Below the pieces are notes generated by a model, which saw only the letters and a list, made by a program, of their open reading frames with translations, did no database searches and had not been told where the DNA came from. Below, in pieces: positions 15,972 through 25,300 of a stretch of 45,105 nucleotides of DNA. Source of the DNA: a virus. The position numbers and the translations under genes were made by a program. The stretch covers positions 1 through 45,105 of IMG/VR virus record IMGVR_UViG_3300020162_002590; one strand, written 5' to 3'. Position 1 is the stretch's first letter; each line of letters starts with the position of its first letter.

Positions 15972-17767
15972 AACTTATATATTTTATTTACATAATTTTC
16001 GTTAATGCCAAATCTGCTTTCTACACTTAATGGAGAGTCTGGATTTGTATTATAACAATAATCTTCAACACCTAATTCTTTAAATCGTTTAGCAATTTTA
16101 TCGTTATAGTAATACATTATCGTTCTTACTCGACGTTGTATATCTTTTCTTGATAAATCTGTAGTGTTAGATGAGTGCATAAATTGTAAGTATCCTAATT
16201 TAGGAATACGCATCATTATTGTATTCAAAAATGTTCTAATAATTAATTCATAATCATCAGCAACAGATAAACCTCTATTATGTCCACCAATTCGATGATA
16301 TACATCACGACGCCATGCTCTTACATGATTAGGTACTCCAACAATATGACGTATTGTTTTTGGATTTATATTTGGTGATATACAAGAATCATATTTCATG
16401 TTATCAGATTCAACATTTTCATATTTGCCATATCCAAACGCAAATCCAGGAGTATAACGAAGTGATTCGTAATTTTCATTAATTTCTGCGCTATCAGTAT
16501 AGAAAAATCCAATTTCTGGGTGTTGTTGGGATGCTTTATATAACAATTCAGTACAATCTGATGTTAAATAATCATCATGGTCTAATTCAGCTAAAATATA
16601 TCCGTGACATAAACTAGCTGCTCTATATTTTACTTCACCTATAATTCCTTTTGATTTTTCTCTAAAATCATATACTTTAACTCTAGGGTCATTTTTAGCA
16701 ATATCTTCAGCTATTTTAAGTGTTTTACCACCATCAGTTGAGTCATTAACTATTACCCATTCCCAGTTATTATATGTTTGATTTTTTAAAGATTCATAAG
16801 TTCTATATAATACTTTTTTAGTATTGTAAACAGGAGTAAAATATGATATTAAATGTGAATTATCATTATTTAAAATTGCTTCCATAGCACATTGATATGC
16901 TATTTGACCAGTATTATTATCTATTTGAGGTAAGGTAATCCATTTATTACGAATTTGTAATGGCTGAATTGCTAAATTAGGGAAATTATTCCAATCATCT
17001 GATATAGTTACAATAGAATCAGGATTAAATGTAGTTAATATTTCTTCAATATTATTATCATTTTCTAAATGTAAAACATTTAAACTATCATCTTCATAAT
17101 CTGCAGAAATGTATGATTTTAATTCAGCCGATTTATCATTTATTAATAATACTTTAGGGATTTTAGCCGTTGGTGTAGTTTCTAAATAATTATAATAACT
17201 TAATATTTTATTATCCCATATAAACCAATCTGGTTGTTCTTTATATATTTGTTCAATTAAAAATCCATCAGCTGAATGATGTCCTGTAAAATTATATTTT
17301 TTAAATATACCACAATCAAATGTTATTTGAGCTATATCTACTCCTTGATAACAAGTATTTTCGGGAGATGCTATTCTGATGTCTAGTCCTGTAAAATCAC
17401 GTCCATCTACTTGTTGTGATGTAATAAATATTTTACCAAATGGAAAATTTTTTATAATATAAGAAATACCACTATAATATTCATCGTGCATTATAGAGTC
17501 ATCATCTACAAATACTGCATATCCTTTTAACTTTGATATTATTTCTCCAGCTTGAGGGTATAAATAATCTTCACCATTACCTTTTACAAAATGAAAAAAT
17601 GTATTTTTACTTTGTAATTCGTTTAATAAGTCTGCAGGTATATCTTTTAGAGTAGTTGTATCAAATACAATATGCCAATCAATATCATAACCTTTTTGGA
17701 ATATATGGTGTTTAAGTGTGTTTAAATTTTGTAACCGACTACAACGAGTTATTATATTAAATTTCAT
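15968..17767 (-). CDS. Double-domain glycosyltransferase (two GT-A folds)
   Basis: 599 residues in three parts. Residues 1-205: a GT-A domain opening MKFNIITRCSRLQNLNTLKH, with three Asp at 88-90 (AVFVDDDSIMHDEYY). Residues ~205-305: a linker. Residues ~306-590: a classic family-2 domain with SYFTPVYNTKKVLYRTYESL, NNWEWVIVNDSTDGG, the metal site ELDHDDYL near 396-399 and a later VADDYELIIR that may supply the base. Two GT domains in one chain suggest stepwise addition of two sugars, or a polymerase-like enzyme. It overlaps the DUF6445-like gene by one base (TAATG) and the next GT gene by 4 nt, so expression is tightly coupled. Soluble; substrate unknown. Confidence 0.8.
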   Translation of the reverse strand: MKFNIITRCSRLQNLNTLKHHIFQKGYDIDWHIVFDTTTLKDIPADLLNELQSKNTFFHFVKGNGEDYLYPQAGEIISKLKGYAVFVDDDSIMHDEYYSGISYIIKNFPFGKIFITSQQVDGRDFTGLDIRIASPENTCYQGVDIAQITFDCGIFKKYNFTGHHSADGFLIEQIYKEQPDWFIWDNKILSYYNYLETTPTAKIPKVLLINDKSAELKSYISADYEDDSLNVLHLENDNNIEEILTTFNPDSIVTISDDWNNFPNLAIQPLQIRNKWITLPQIDNNTGQIAYQCAMEAILNNDNSHLISYFTPVYNTKKVLYRTYESLKNQTYNNWEWVIVNDSTDGGKTLKIAEDIAKNDPRVKVYDFREKSKGIIGEVKYRAASLCHGYILAELDHDDYLTSDCTELLYKASQQHPEIGFFYTDSAEINENYESLRYTPGFAFGYGKYENVESDNMKYDSCISPNINPKTIRHIVGVPNHVRAWRRDVYHRIGGHNRGLSVADDYELIIRTFLNTIMMRIPKLGYLQFMHSSNTTDLSRKDIQRRVRTIMYYYNDKIAKRFKELGVEDYCYNTNPDSPLSVESRFGINENYVNKIYKL

Positions 17768-18675
17768 TATTCTACGTCAAAGAAAAAAAGTTGAAAAAAA
17801 CGGGAATTTTCGATGCTATCACCGAAATAATTTGTAGCTGCATGGATTGCTTTTGCATCCCATAATACTAATCGATTATATATGTTTGCTACTTTATCTA
17901 CTACTTCATATGATGTACTATCATAAAAATTCATTTCATTACTTACACCCTTAAATGTTTGTTGATATGCTTCGTCATCACCATCTAATCGTGTTTTACC
18001 TGTAATTTTAGAACGATATGTTGCAGTACCTGAATCTAGTGGTGCGTTTGGTGTTAGAAATACTACACCAGCAAATTGTTGTGAATCTACGTGATATACA
18101 ATTGGATCATAAGATGTGCAATATTGAAATACTCCATTTGCGTATGATGGGCTATCCCAATTTAAAATGTTTCTTCCTAAAATAGTTTCTAAACGTTCTT
18201 TTGTTCCGTTTAAAATAAAACGTTCCGAACGTTTTCCTCTATGATAATCAGAATCATTAAATTTTAAGTTATTTATTGCATAATCTCTAATCATATCAGG
18301 TTCATAATAAAAATCGTCTACAACAACTAAATTTTTATTATTAGCTTGAAACCCGGAATAGAATACAAAGAATTTACGAAGAGATTCTATTTCAATATTA
18401 TAACCGTTCCCTAATAAAACATTAACTGGCGTATCTAATTCAGATTCGTGGATTGATATTTTAAAACCTGTACTTTCCGGGAATCTGTTATCGGGGTATA
18501 TTTCACTAACATCTGCGCGGGTGTAAAATCTGAATTCGGTATTTCCTACATAAATTTTATGAATTTGATGTAAACGGTGAAATACCCATCCGGTAAAAAT
18601 AAATATACCTTCTGTTCTATCTTCTATAGTATCTACATACCACAGTATGTCTGGATTAATTGATTTATGATTCAT
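17767..18675 (-). CDS. Putative 2-oxoglutarate/Fe(II) oxygenase, DUF6445-like, with N-terminal beta domain
   Basis: 302 residues. Residues 1-110 form a small beta domain (FIFTGWVFHRLHQIHKIYVG). From about 113 the chain reads like DUF6445: NLVVVDDFYYEPDMIRDYAI, FQYCTSYD, then His195-x-Asp197 (YHVDSQQFAGVVFLTPN) and a distal His278 (WDAKAIHAATNYF) followed by Arg near 292 (SRFFQLFFF). The His-x-Asp...His...Arg order is that of 2-oxoglutarate/Fe(II) dioxygenases, which hydroxylate side chains or small molecules. It sits between two glycosyltransferase genes, overlapping one by 11 nt and the other by 1 nt. The fold is fairly likely; the substrate is unknown. Together with the next oxygenase it could prepare hydroxyl groups for glycosylation. 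Confidence 0.65.
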   Translation of the reverse strand: MNHKSINPDILWYVDTIEDRTEGIFIFTGWVFHRLHQIHKIYVGNTEFRFYTRADVSEIYPDNRFPESTGFKISIHESELDTPVNVLLGNGYNIEIESLRKFFVFYSGFQANNKNLVVVDDFYYEPDMIRDYAINNLKFNDSDYHRGKRSERFILNGTKERLETILGRNILNWDSPSYANGVFQYCTSYDPIVYHVDSQQFAGVVFLTPNAPLDSGTATYRSKITGKTRLDGDDEAYQQTFKGVSNEMNFYDSTSYEVVDKVANIYNRLVLWDAKAIHAATNYFGDSIENSRFFQLFFFDVE

Positions 18676-19591
18676 TATTTAAATTTTGTTCAAAACGCCA
18701 ATTATGTTTTTCTAAGTCTGTAAATGGTTTAGTATTATCACAAAATTTACAAAATTCTTCTCGTGGAAATATGAATTTATATTTACAATGTAATAAAGAA
18801 CCATCATCATGATCACATCCTGTTATTTTTCCTTCTACTTCATCCCAAGTATCATATTGAAAATGATCACAATGTACCATTTTTCCACCTTGTAACCAAG
18901 CTGATTTTAATTGTTTGCCTAAAGGTTCAGCTACTAATTCTGCTTGTCCCCAATTTTTACATTTTTTTAATTCTGTTGGGTCTCCTTCTTCATCAAGAAA
19001 TTCTTGCATTGGAAATATACCAACATCAAAAAATGATTTATTTCTACGAATGTGGGGATTATTAGTATATTCTCGTTCTTTTAAAAATACATATCCATCT
19101 TCAACTTTTTCAACATTATTTTCATTTGTCCAATAACCTAAACCAAATTGACGATCATCAACATCATTTAAATATTTTCGTAATTGAATTTGGTCTAAGT
19201 TTTCTTTTTCCATTAAATCTAATGAACGAATTAACCAATCTTTATCTTGGTTAGAAAACTTTTTAGGTAATGTTATCCAATCTCCTTCTAAAAATAAACA
19301 ATATTTGTAATCTTGAACGTATTCATTTATTTTATTAATACCATATCCAACTCCCATATTTTTTCCTCCTACTCTAAAGGAAAATACAACTCTATCTTGA
19401 TATTTTTCAACAAAATTACTAATTGATTCTACTATAGGAGAATTAAAAATACCATTGTGGTAAAAATGCCAATGAATTCTTTCGGGAAAGTTAGTGTTTT
19501 TTAAAAATGTATCAACTGTAGTTTCAAAGTACTTATGGCGCATTTCGCCATCATGCGTTAATGTAGCAATAGTAAAATATTTTTCTTCCAT
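18665..19591 (-). CDS. Glycosyltransferase-like protein with Cys/His-rich C-terminus
   Basis: 308 residues. The opening (FTIATLTHDGEMRHKYFETT) and the stretch GVGYGINKINEYVQDYKYC LFLEGDW resemble GT-A enzymes. The metal site reads Glu-Gly-Asp at 102-104 instead of Asp-x-Asp. The last ~70 residues hold several Cys and His (VHCDHF, GCDHDD, LLHCKY, FCKFC) that could bind a metal ion; I do not know this from other GTs. It starts one base after the 2OG oxygenase stop and overlaps the DUF6445-like gene by 11 nt. Soluble by appearance. The acceptor is unknown and the GT call is less certain than for its two neighbours. Confidence 0.6.
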   Translation of the reverse strand: MEEKYFTIATLTHDGEMRHKYFETTVDTFLKNTNFPERIHWHFYHNGIFNSPIVESISNFVEKYQDRVVFSFRVGGKNMGVGYGINKINEYVQDYKYCLFLEGDWITLPKKFSNQDKDWLIRSLDLMEKENLDQIQLRKYLNDVDDRQFGLGYWTNENNVEKVEDGYVFLKEREYTNNPHIRRNKSFFDVGIFPMQEFLDEEGDPTELKKCKNWGQAELVAEPLGKQLKSAWLQGGKMVHCDHFQYDTWDEVEGKITGCDHDDGSLLHCKYKFIFPREEFCKFCDNTKPFTDLEKHNWRFEQNLNNES

Positions 19592-19592
19592 A

Positions 19593-20189
19593 TTATTTAT
19601 AAGATCCTCCTCCTACCCACAAAACTAAACTTTTTCTAGTTCCTTTAGTAACAGGCGTTATTCTATGATGCATAAAGCTTGGGAATAATACAGCACAACC
19701 TTGAGAACGAGGTGCTAAAACTTGTCCTGTTCCTGTCCATAGTTCTAAATCACCACCTCCATATTCATCAGGATTAGATAACTGAATTGTAATACTTATT
19801 TTTCTATGATTAATTGGGTGAGGACCGATATCCATATGCCATCCATAATGGCCTCCATCATCATAATATTCGGTATATTGGATTGAATCTATAATTGAAT
19901 TTAATTGAAATTGCCAAATTTCATTAGCTTCTAGAACCATTGTTTGGATTCTATCATACAGCCATGATGAATTTTCATCATGGTAAATCCATTTAATATT
20001 TGATTTACGAATTGGAGATGGAATATCTTTATTTTCATCTCCTCCCACAACAGTTCCTAACTCATAAGGATATAAATTTTGAAGTTTATCTATATTAGAT
20101 AAATCTTCTGAGGAGAATATTTTATCAAACCAATAATAATTTGTTTGGTTTACTGAAGAGTTAGGGTCAAAACTCGGTCTTACATTCAT
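19593..20189 (-). CDS. 2-oxoglutarate/Fe(II) oxygenase (prolyl-4-hydroxylase-like)
   Basis: 198 residues. Iron site His118-x-Asp120 (YGWHMDIGP) and His174 or 175 (FPSFMHHRITPV), with Arg185 (GTRKSLVLWV) to hold 2-oxoglutarate. The beta core ISITIQLSNPDEYGGGDLEL and the residue order are those of the prolyl-4-hydroxylase/PiuC group. Such enzymes use O2 and 2-oxoglutarate to hydroxylate proline, other residues or small molecules. It is the first gene of its operon, 22 nt after a promoter box, and leads a set with a second putative oxygenase and three glycosyltransferase genes. The collagen-like fibre, full of Gly-Pro-x triplets, is encoded 2 kb upstream on the same strand. Enzyme class likely; substrate inferred only. 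Confidence 0.82.
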   Translation of the reverse strand: MNVRPSFDPNSSVNQTNYYWFDKIFSSEDLSNIDKLQNLYPYELGTVVGGDENKDIPSPIRKSNIKWIYHDENSSWLYDRIQTMVLEANEIWQFQLNSIIDSIQYTEYYDDGGHYGWHMDIGPHPINHRKISITIQLSNPDEYGGGDLELWTGTGQVLAPRSQGCAVLFPSFMHHRITPVTKGTRKSLVLWVGGGSYK

Positions 20190-20211
20190 AACTTTTATTT
20201 TATTGTTATAT

Positions 20212-20219
20212 ATAAATAT
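20212..20219 (-). promoter_or_regulatory. Putative late promoter box ATATTTAT (modification operon)
   Basis: Exact octamer within TTATATATTTATATATAA, 22 nt before the ATG at 20189. It makes the oxygenase/glycosyltransferase genes a unit of their own, ending at the terminator near 14400. Confidence 0.65.
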
Positions 20220-20236
20220 ATAAAAGAAACCCTAAA

Positions 20237-20599
20237 TTAACTAACCCATCTATTAGGATCTAAAGAAGAAGTTATAAATGGAAAATTATATTTAGTAGTA
20301 TATTGTTGATCTCGTTCTTGATCAAATCTAATATTAAAAATTCTGATGTCACTTTCTGTTAAATAATCAGGACTATTTAAAACCCAAGAAGTCATTATCT
20401 CTTCAGTAATATCTTGAATAGGTATAAAATCAGGTGATGAAGGAAGAGGTAAAGCAATTTGTTTTCTCCAATCTTTTCGTATTCCATCATCAGAAATACC
20501 TGTAATGATATAAGTTATTGCTGTTACTACATCAGAAAATTGTTCTTCATTCCATTTAACTTGAACTCCGTCAAGTTTCATTGTGTATGTTGTTGCCAT
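20237..20599 (-). CDS. Fibre-cluster accessory protein (paralogue of the 108-residue gene at 22029-22355)
   Basis: 120 residues, starting MATTYTMKLDGVQVKWNEEQ. It shares a plan with the 108-residue gene at the other end of the adhesin block: MA-x-TY start, SDV(V/I)TxI near residue 22, a PxPS turn, FxPxxxxTE and then a Trp-Val pair. It resembles small proteins found beside tail-fibre genes in T4-like phages (DUF7936-like, by eye). Possible roles are a fibre assembly chaperone or a small structural cap; neither is shown by the sequence. Last gene of the collagen-fibre unit. Confidence 0.6.
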   Translation of the reverse strand: MATTYTMKLDGVQVKWNEEQFSDVVTAITYIITGISDDGIRKDWRKQIALPLPSSPDFIPIQDITEEIMTSWVLNSPDYLTESDIRIFNIRFDQERDQQYTTKYNFPFITSSLDPNRWVS

Positions 20600-20612
20600 T
20601 TTTTTATTATAT

Positions 20613-21074
20613 TTAAGGGTATGAAATTGTTATACAATCCCATCGGGACCAAAGTGCATGCATCATAAATGTACTTCTAGTTGAATATCCGGGAGCACCA
20701 TATTGGTGGGTATAAATAGTAAGCGAAGATCCAGAATTTGTTATTCCAGGATATAAATCAAAACCTCTTGCTGTACTTCCATATTGATCTCCATACCTTA
20801 TACTCCAATTGCTTTGATCCCAATATATAACCGATTTATATATTGTAACAGCACCCCAAGCTGCACCTCCATCATCACGTTCTGAAAAAGCATAAACCCA
20901 CATAGCCATACTTATACTTTGACCAGTACCACTTGATACTGTAAGTCTAATCATATCACGTTGGGAATTATCACCAGAAGCTGTTGTTCTACTTCGTGTA
21001 ATATGTTTTACACCTGAGTTACCATTGTTTCCTCCTCTAAAAAATACTCCGTCTGAATTATTTGCTCTAGCCAT
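20613..21074 (-). CDS. Small adhesin-like protein A (153 residues)
   Basis: 153 residues, start MARANNSDGVFFRGGNNGNS. Rich in Gly, Ser, Asn and aromatics, nearly all predicted beta, with no signal peptide or charge clusters. A core ISMAMWVYAFSERDDG matches LSMGFFWFSVSQRNSG in the next gene upstream. The ending SRWDCITISYP matches NRWDIINCNYS and MGYITISVR in its two neighbours. This common ending and equal length mark a tandem family. A fibre-tip or receptor-binding role is inferred from composition and place behind the collagen-like fibre. No known domain recognised. Confidence 0.6.
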   Translation of the reverse strand: MARANNSDGVFFRGGNNGNSGVKHITRSRTTASGDNSQRDMIRLTVSSGTGQSISMAMWVYAFSERDDGGAAWGAVTIYKSVIYWDQSNWSIRYGDQYGSTARGFDLYPGITNSGSSLTIYTHQYGAPGYSTRSTFMMHALWSRWDCITISYP

Positions 21075-21077
21075 ATA

Positions 21078-21539
21078 TTAAGAGTAATTACAATTGATTA
21101 TATCCCATCTATTAGAGAAAACATCTAAATGGTATGTAACATAACATGGTGTTCCTGCCCAAGGCCAATCTCTCATAACCACAGAATTATACCCATTTCC
21201 CTGTATTGAACCACCTTGACTTATTCCATTTCCAGCCTCTGAATAATTATTACCACCCGTTTCTTCAAAACTATATCCATTATGGTGAGCTCTTGCACTT
21301 CTAGCTGCATCCCAATTTTCTTGAACACCTGAATTTCTTTGTGAAACAGAAAACCAGAAAAAACCCATACTTAACTGAGCAGGTAATGAAACTACACTAA
21401 AATACATTAAATCATTCCAACCACCAGTATTAGTCATATAATACCCAAAAGAAAAACTACGCCATCCAATAGCACTAGTATTAGATGCTGAGTTTGAATG
21501 TAAACCGGTATTACTCTGTGATCCGTCTCTTAATATCAT
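21078..21539 (-). CDS. Small adhesin-like protein B (153 residues)
   Basis: 153 residues, start MILRDGSQSNTGLHSNSASN, exactly the length of its downstream neighbour. It has the shared strand LSMGFFWFSVSQRNSG and the shared ending NRWDIINCNYS; otherwise the sequences have drifted far apart. Aromatic, Gly, Asn and Ser content is high, as in receptor-binding tips. Three nucleotides separate it from the next gene. It may form part of the distal fibre or be an alternative tip; its function is not shown. Confidence 0.6.
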   Translation of the reverse strand: MILRDGSQSNTGLHSNSASNTSAIGWRSFSFGYYMTNTGGWNDLMYFSVVSLPAQLSMGFFWFSVSQRNSGVQENWDAARSARAHHNGYSFEETGGNNYSEAGNGISQGGSIQGNGYNSVVMRDWPWAGTPCYVTYHLDVFSNRWDIINCNYS

Positions 21540-21551
21540 ACTTAATGTATT

Positions 21552-22016
21552 TTATCTTACGCTTATAGTTATATAACCCATACATCTAGAAACTACTTTA
21601 GTTATATACCTAAGATTTCTTCCGTAATCTTGAGCTTGTACATAACAAGCCCATCTTCTACTACCACCTTCAAAAGCTCCATACCATCCAGGAGAATTAT
21701 CTGAATTACCTGTATAATAATTGTTATTATCATTATTAGGAGATTTACTAGTTCCTCCACCTGATAAACCAAAACCCCAATAAACAGAATATTGTGCATA
21801 TCTAGCATCACCTCCGGACGCAGGGGAATTAATACCATACATATGAATCCCAATAAAAGTATCAGGTATATTTGATGCAAAATTTACAGCAAATGCAAAA
21901 TGGTTTCCCCAATCTGGGGTGATTGCTGAACCTCCGAACCACAAAGACGAAAAGTTTGAATCGTTTCCCCAACGGCCATTTAATCTAACTTCACCTTCAG
22001 AAGTATATATATTCAT
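21552..22016 (-). CDS. Small adhesin-like protein C (154 residues)
   Basis: 154 residues, start MNIYTSEGEVRLNGRWGNDS. The most diverged of the three: the middle strand reads PDTFIGIHMYGINSPASG and the ending MGYITISVR. It contains an Asn-rich loop (SPNNDNNNYYTGNSDNSPGW) that could be a surface-exposed binding loop. It lies 12 nt behind the 108-residue accessory gene and 12 nt ahead of adhesin-like B. A role at the fibre tip is inferred. Confidence 0.58.
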   Translation of the reverse strand: MNIYTSEGEVRLNGRWGNDSNFSSLWFGGSAITPDWGNHFAFAVNFASNIPDTFIGIHMYGINSPASGGDARYAQYSVYWGFGLSGGGTSKSPNNDNNNYYTGNSDNSPGWYGAFEGGSRRWACYVQAQDYGRNLRYITKVVSRCMGYITISVR

Positions 22017-22028
22017 ATTATAACTTTA

Positions 22029-22355
22029 TTAATCGGCCCAAGGTAAAGGAACGTTTTGGTAATTTGGATTTATTTGGTATTGAATCTGTTTTTGGATTTG
22101 TTCCTTCATATGTTCTGTTGGATGTGCTACTTTTACCCATTCGATAACCTGTGTTTCAGTTAACTCATTTAATGGAGTAAAACTTCCTGAACTAGGAGAC
22201 GGAACAGGACAAGCACCTGAAAATGAACCTGAATATCCCGATTCACTATCTATACCATTATATTTGAAACGAACACGAGTTATTACATCAGATAAAGTAT
22301 CTAATGAAGGTGCCATTTCTAATTGTGTAATTTGGTAAGCGTACGTAATTGCCAT
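22029..22355 (-). CDS. Fibre-cluster accessory protein (DUF7936-like)
   Basis: 108 residues, start MAITYAYQITQLEMAPSLDT, with SDVITRVRFKYNGID, PSPSSGSFTPLNELTETQV and IEWVKVAHP. This plan is familiar from small proteins next to tail fibres in T4-like phages and is shared with the 120-residue gene at 20237-20599. It starts one base after the collagen-fibre stop. Whether it is a chaperone or a structural part is not visible. The two paralogues bracket the three small adhesin-like genes. Confidence 0.62.
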   Translation of the reverse strand: MAITYAYQITQLEMAPSLDTLSDVITRVRFKYNGIDSESGYSGSFSGACPVPSPSSGSFTPLNELTETQVIEWVKVAHPTEHMKEQIQKQIQYQINPNYQNVPLPWAD

Positions 22356-22356
22356 T

Positions 22357-25300
22357 TTATTTTTGTTTTAATATTTCTATTTCTTTTTTTAATTCTTTAA
22401 TTGCTTCAATCAATAACGCAGTTATTCTACCGTATGAAACTGCATCAGGTTCACCATCAACATTATACTTAAGAACCTCTGGTATTACACTAGCTATTTC
22501 TTCAGCTATAACACCTATTTCTAATGTTTTATTTCCTTTTCTATTATATGAAACTCCTCTTAAACGTATAACTTTATCTAAAGCGTTATCTAAAGTATAA
22601 ATATTTTCTTTATATCTTTCTGATGAAGTTTCTGTTAATGAAATACAAGTTACAGCATTTAAATTTGATGTTGATGCTGGGTCACAATAATATCCTGTAT
22701 TATTGTAATCATAGAATATTGGAGATCTTGTATCGGCAGCACCATATACTCTATAAGCAAATAAATCACCTGCTAAGTCAGCATAATATCCTGTATTATT
22801 TGAATCATAAAATATTGGTGCTCTTGCACTTGTTCTAAATTCAACATATGAACCATCTTGGTTTGGCAGTGCTTTATAAGACCAATCCCATGAACTTCCA
22901 TTCACAGCACCTCTTCCACCATATAAATAATACGAACCAGCTGAGTCAACATGATGTAACCAATATCCTAAACTACCATTTGTAGCTGTTTGATACATTG
23001 AAGCATATGTACCAGTAATAGTAACTTGTGCATGCCCACTTCCATAAGGTGATGAACCCCAAGCACCATTTGATTGAAAATACCCAGCACTTATATTACC
23101 TCCAGTAGTAAAAGTTCCTGTAGCACCCTGCGGTCCTGGTCCTCCAGTTGGACCTTGATTACCTTGTGGTCCTTGACGTCCTTGAAATCCTTGTAAACCT
23201 TGAGGTCCTGGACCTCCTACTGTTCCTTGAACCCCAATTGGACCTTGGTTACCTTGTGGACCTAACGGACCTTGATTTCCTTGTGGTCCTGGTCCTCCGG
23301 CATTTCCGTTTGGACCCTGATTTCCTTGTGGTCCTGGTCCTCCGGCATTTCCGTTTGGACCTTGGTTACCTTGTGGACCTGGTCCTCCAGTTGGACCCTG
23401 ATTTCCTTGTGGTCCTGGTCCTCCGGCATTTCCATTTGGACCTTGGTTACCTTGAGGGCCCGGTCCTCCAGTTGGACCTTGGTTACCTTGTGGACCAATA
23501 TTACCTTGTGGACCTAATGGTCCTTGGTTACCTTGTGGACCTGGTCCGCCATTATTACCATTTGGACCTTGGTTTCCTTGTGGACCTAATGGTCCTTGGT
23601 TACCTTGGGGGCCCGGTCCTCCAGTTGGACCTTGGTTTCCTTGTGGACCTTGATTGCCCTGGAATCCAGTTGGTCCTTGATTACCTTGGGGACCTGTTGG
23701 TCCTTGGTTACCTTGTGGTCCTTGACGACCTTGGAAACCTTGAGGACCAACAATACCTTGAGGACCTTGATTACCTTGGAATCCTTGTGGACCAACAGGA
23801 CCTTGGTTACCTTGAAATCCTGTTGGACCTTGGTTACCTTGTGGTCCTTGATTACCTTGAAAACCAGTAGGACCTTGGTTTCCTTGGGGACCATTTGGTC
23901 CATTTGGTCCTTGGTTACCTTGGAAACCAGTTGGGCCTTGATTACCTTGTTGTCCTGTTGGACCTTGATTGCCTTGTGGTCCTTGATTACCCTGTGGGCC
24001 TTGATTTCCTTGGAATCCTTGAAAACCAGTAGGACCTTGGTTGCCTTGAGGGCCGTTTGGTCCATTTGGACCTTGATTGCCTTGAAATCCTGTTGGGCCT
24101 TGGTTTCCTTGAGGTCCTATATTGCCTTGGAATCCAGTTGGACCTTGATTACCTTGTTGTCCTGTTGGACCTTGATTGCCTTGGGGGCCATTTGGTCCAT
24201 TTGGACCTTGATTTCCTTGAAATCCTGTTGGACCTTGGTTACCCTGTGGACCAGTTGGTCCTGTTAAACCAATAGGACCTTGGTTACCTTGAAAACCAGT
24301 TGGGCCTTGATTTCCCTGAGGTCCTTGATTACCTTGAGGACCCTGGTTACCTTGTGGACCTTGGTTACCTTGTGGGCCTTGACGACCTTGGAAACCTTGA
24401 AATCCTACAGGACCTGATGTACTAAATGTTATATATACTGGATCATTATTTGTAAAGTCAGCATTACTTATAACATTACTTAAAGTTATAGTAAACCAAC
24501 CAGTATTATCTGATACAGCACTAAATTCATATAGTAAAAACCATGATGAATTCGATTGTTTTTCTATTTTAAAATATCCTCTTCTAGTTGAATTACCATA
24601 ATTAGCTAAAGAAGATAAGAAGTTTTGCAAGTTATTAGCACCACCTTGATCGTATTGATCAATATATAAAGCAGTAGCACTAGCCATAGTACCACTATTT
24701 AAACGCAAAAATCCTATTCCAGGATCACCAGCAGAAGTGTTGGTACTATAAGCATAAGCGTATTGACCTGCGGAAGCACCATTTATACCTTGTTGTCCTG
24801 TTGGACCTTGGTTACCTTGTGGGCCTTGACGACCTTGGGGTCCTTGGTTACCTTGCGGGCCCTGATTTCCTTGTGGACCTTGATTACCTTGAGGGCCCTG
24901 ATTTCCTTGTGGGCCTTGATTACCTTGTGGTCCTTGGTTACCTTGAAATCCTTGAGGACCCGAAGAACCTTGTGAACCTCCAAGTGTTGTTATAACGTTA
25001 CCACTAGTATCAACACCTAATAAACCCGCAACAGCACCTGAAACAGCATTAGAACCTGTATATTTACTAAGGTTAAATTGTCCATTATGCATATTAAAGC
25101 TAGCTATTTCAGCATCACTACCTGCATTATTACCTCTTAATAACCTAAGTTTATTTTGATAATTATCAAGCATAGAAGCAGAAGTATATAAACCTCCACT
25201 TGCTTGAAATAATATTTGACCCCCTTCTCCAGCTCCTCCACTTGGTGGAAGACCTACTGTTAGTGAATTTTCATTAGATATAGGTGAGGGAAATGCAGCA

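Noticed and set aside
14399-20189. Glycosyltransferases as DNA-base modifiers like T4 alpha/beta-glucosyltransferase
   Set aside because: The domains look like family-2 GT-A enzymes instead of the T4 DNA glucosyltransferases, and no base hydroxymethylase is in this window. It cannot be fully excluded without the rest of the genome.
23148-24267. Long plus-strand open frames (240 and 223 codons) opposite the collagen-like fibre
   Set aside because: They are antisense images of the 9-nt Gly-x-y repeat: periodic Leu/Asp/Val or Trp/Thr/Leu strings with no independent features.
23110-24980. Regular repeats that could suggest a CRISPR array
   Set aside because: Repeats are in frame, code for Gly-x-y triplets, and lack unique spacers and nearby cas genes.
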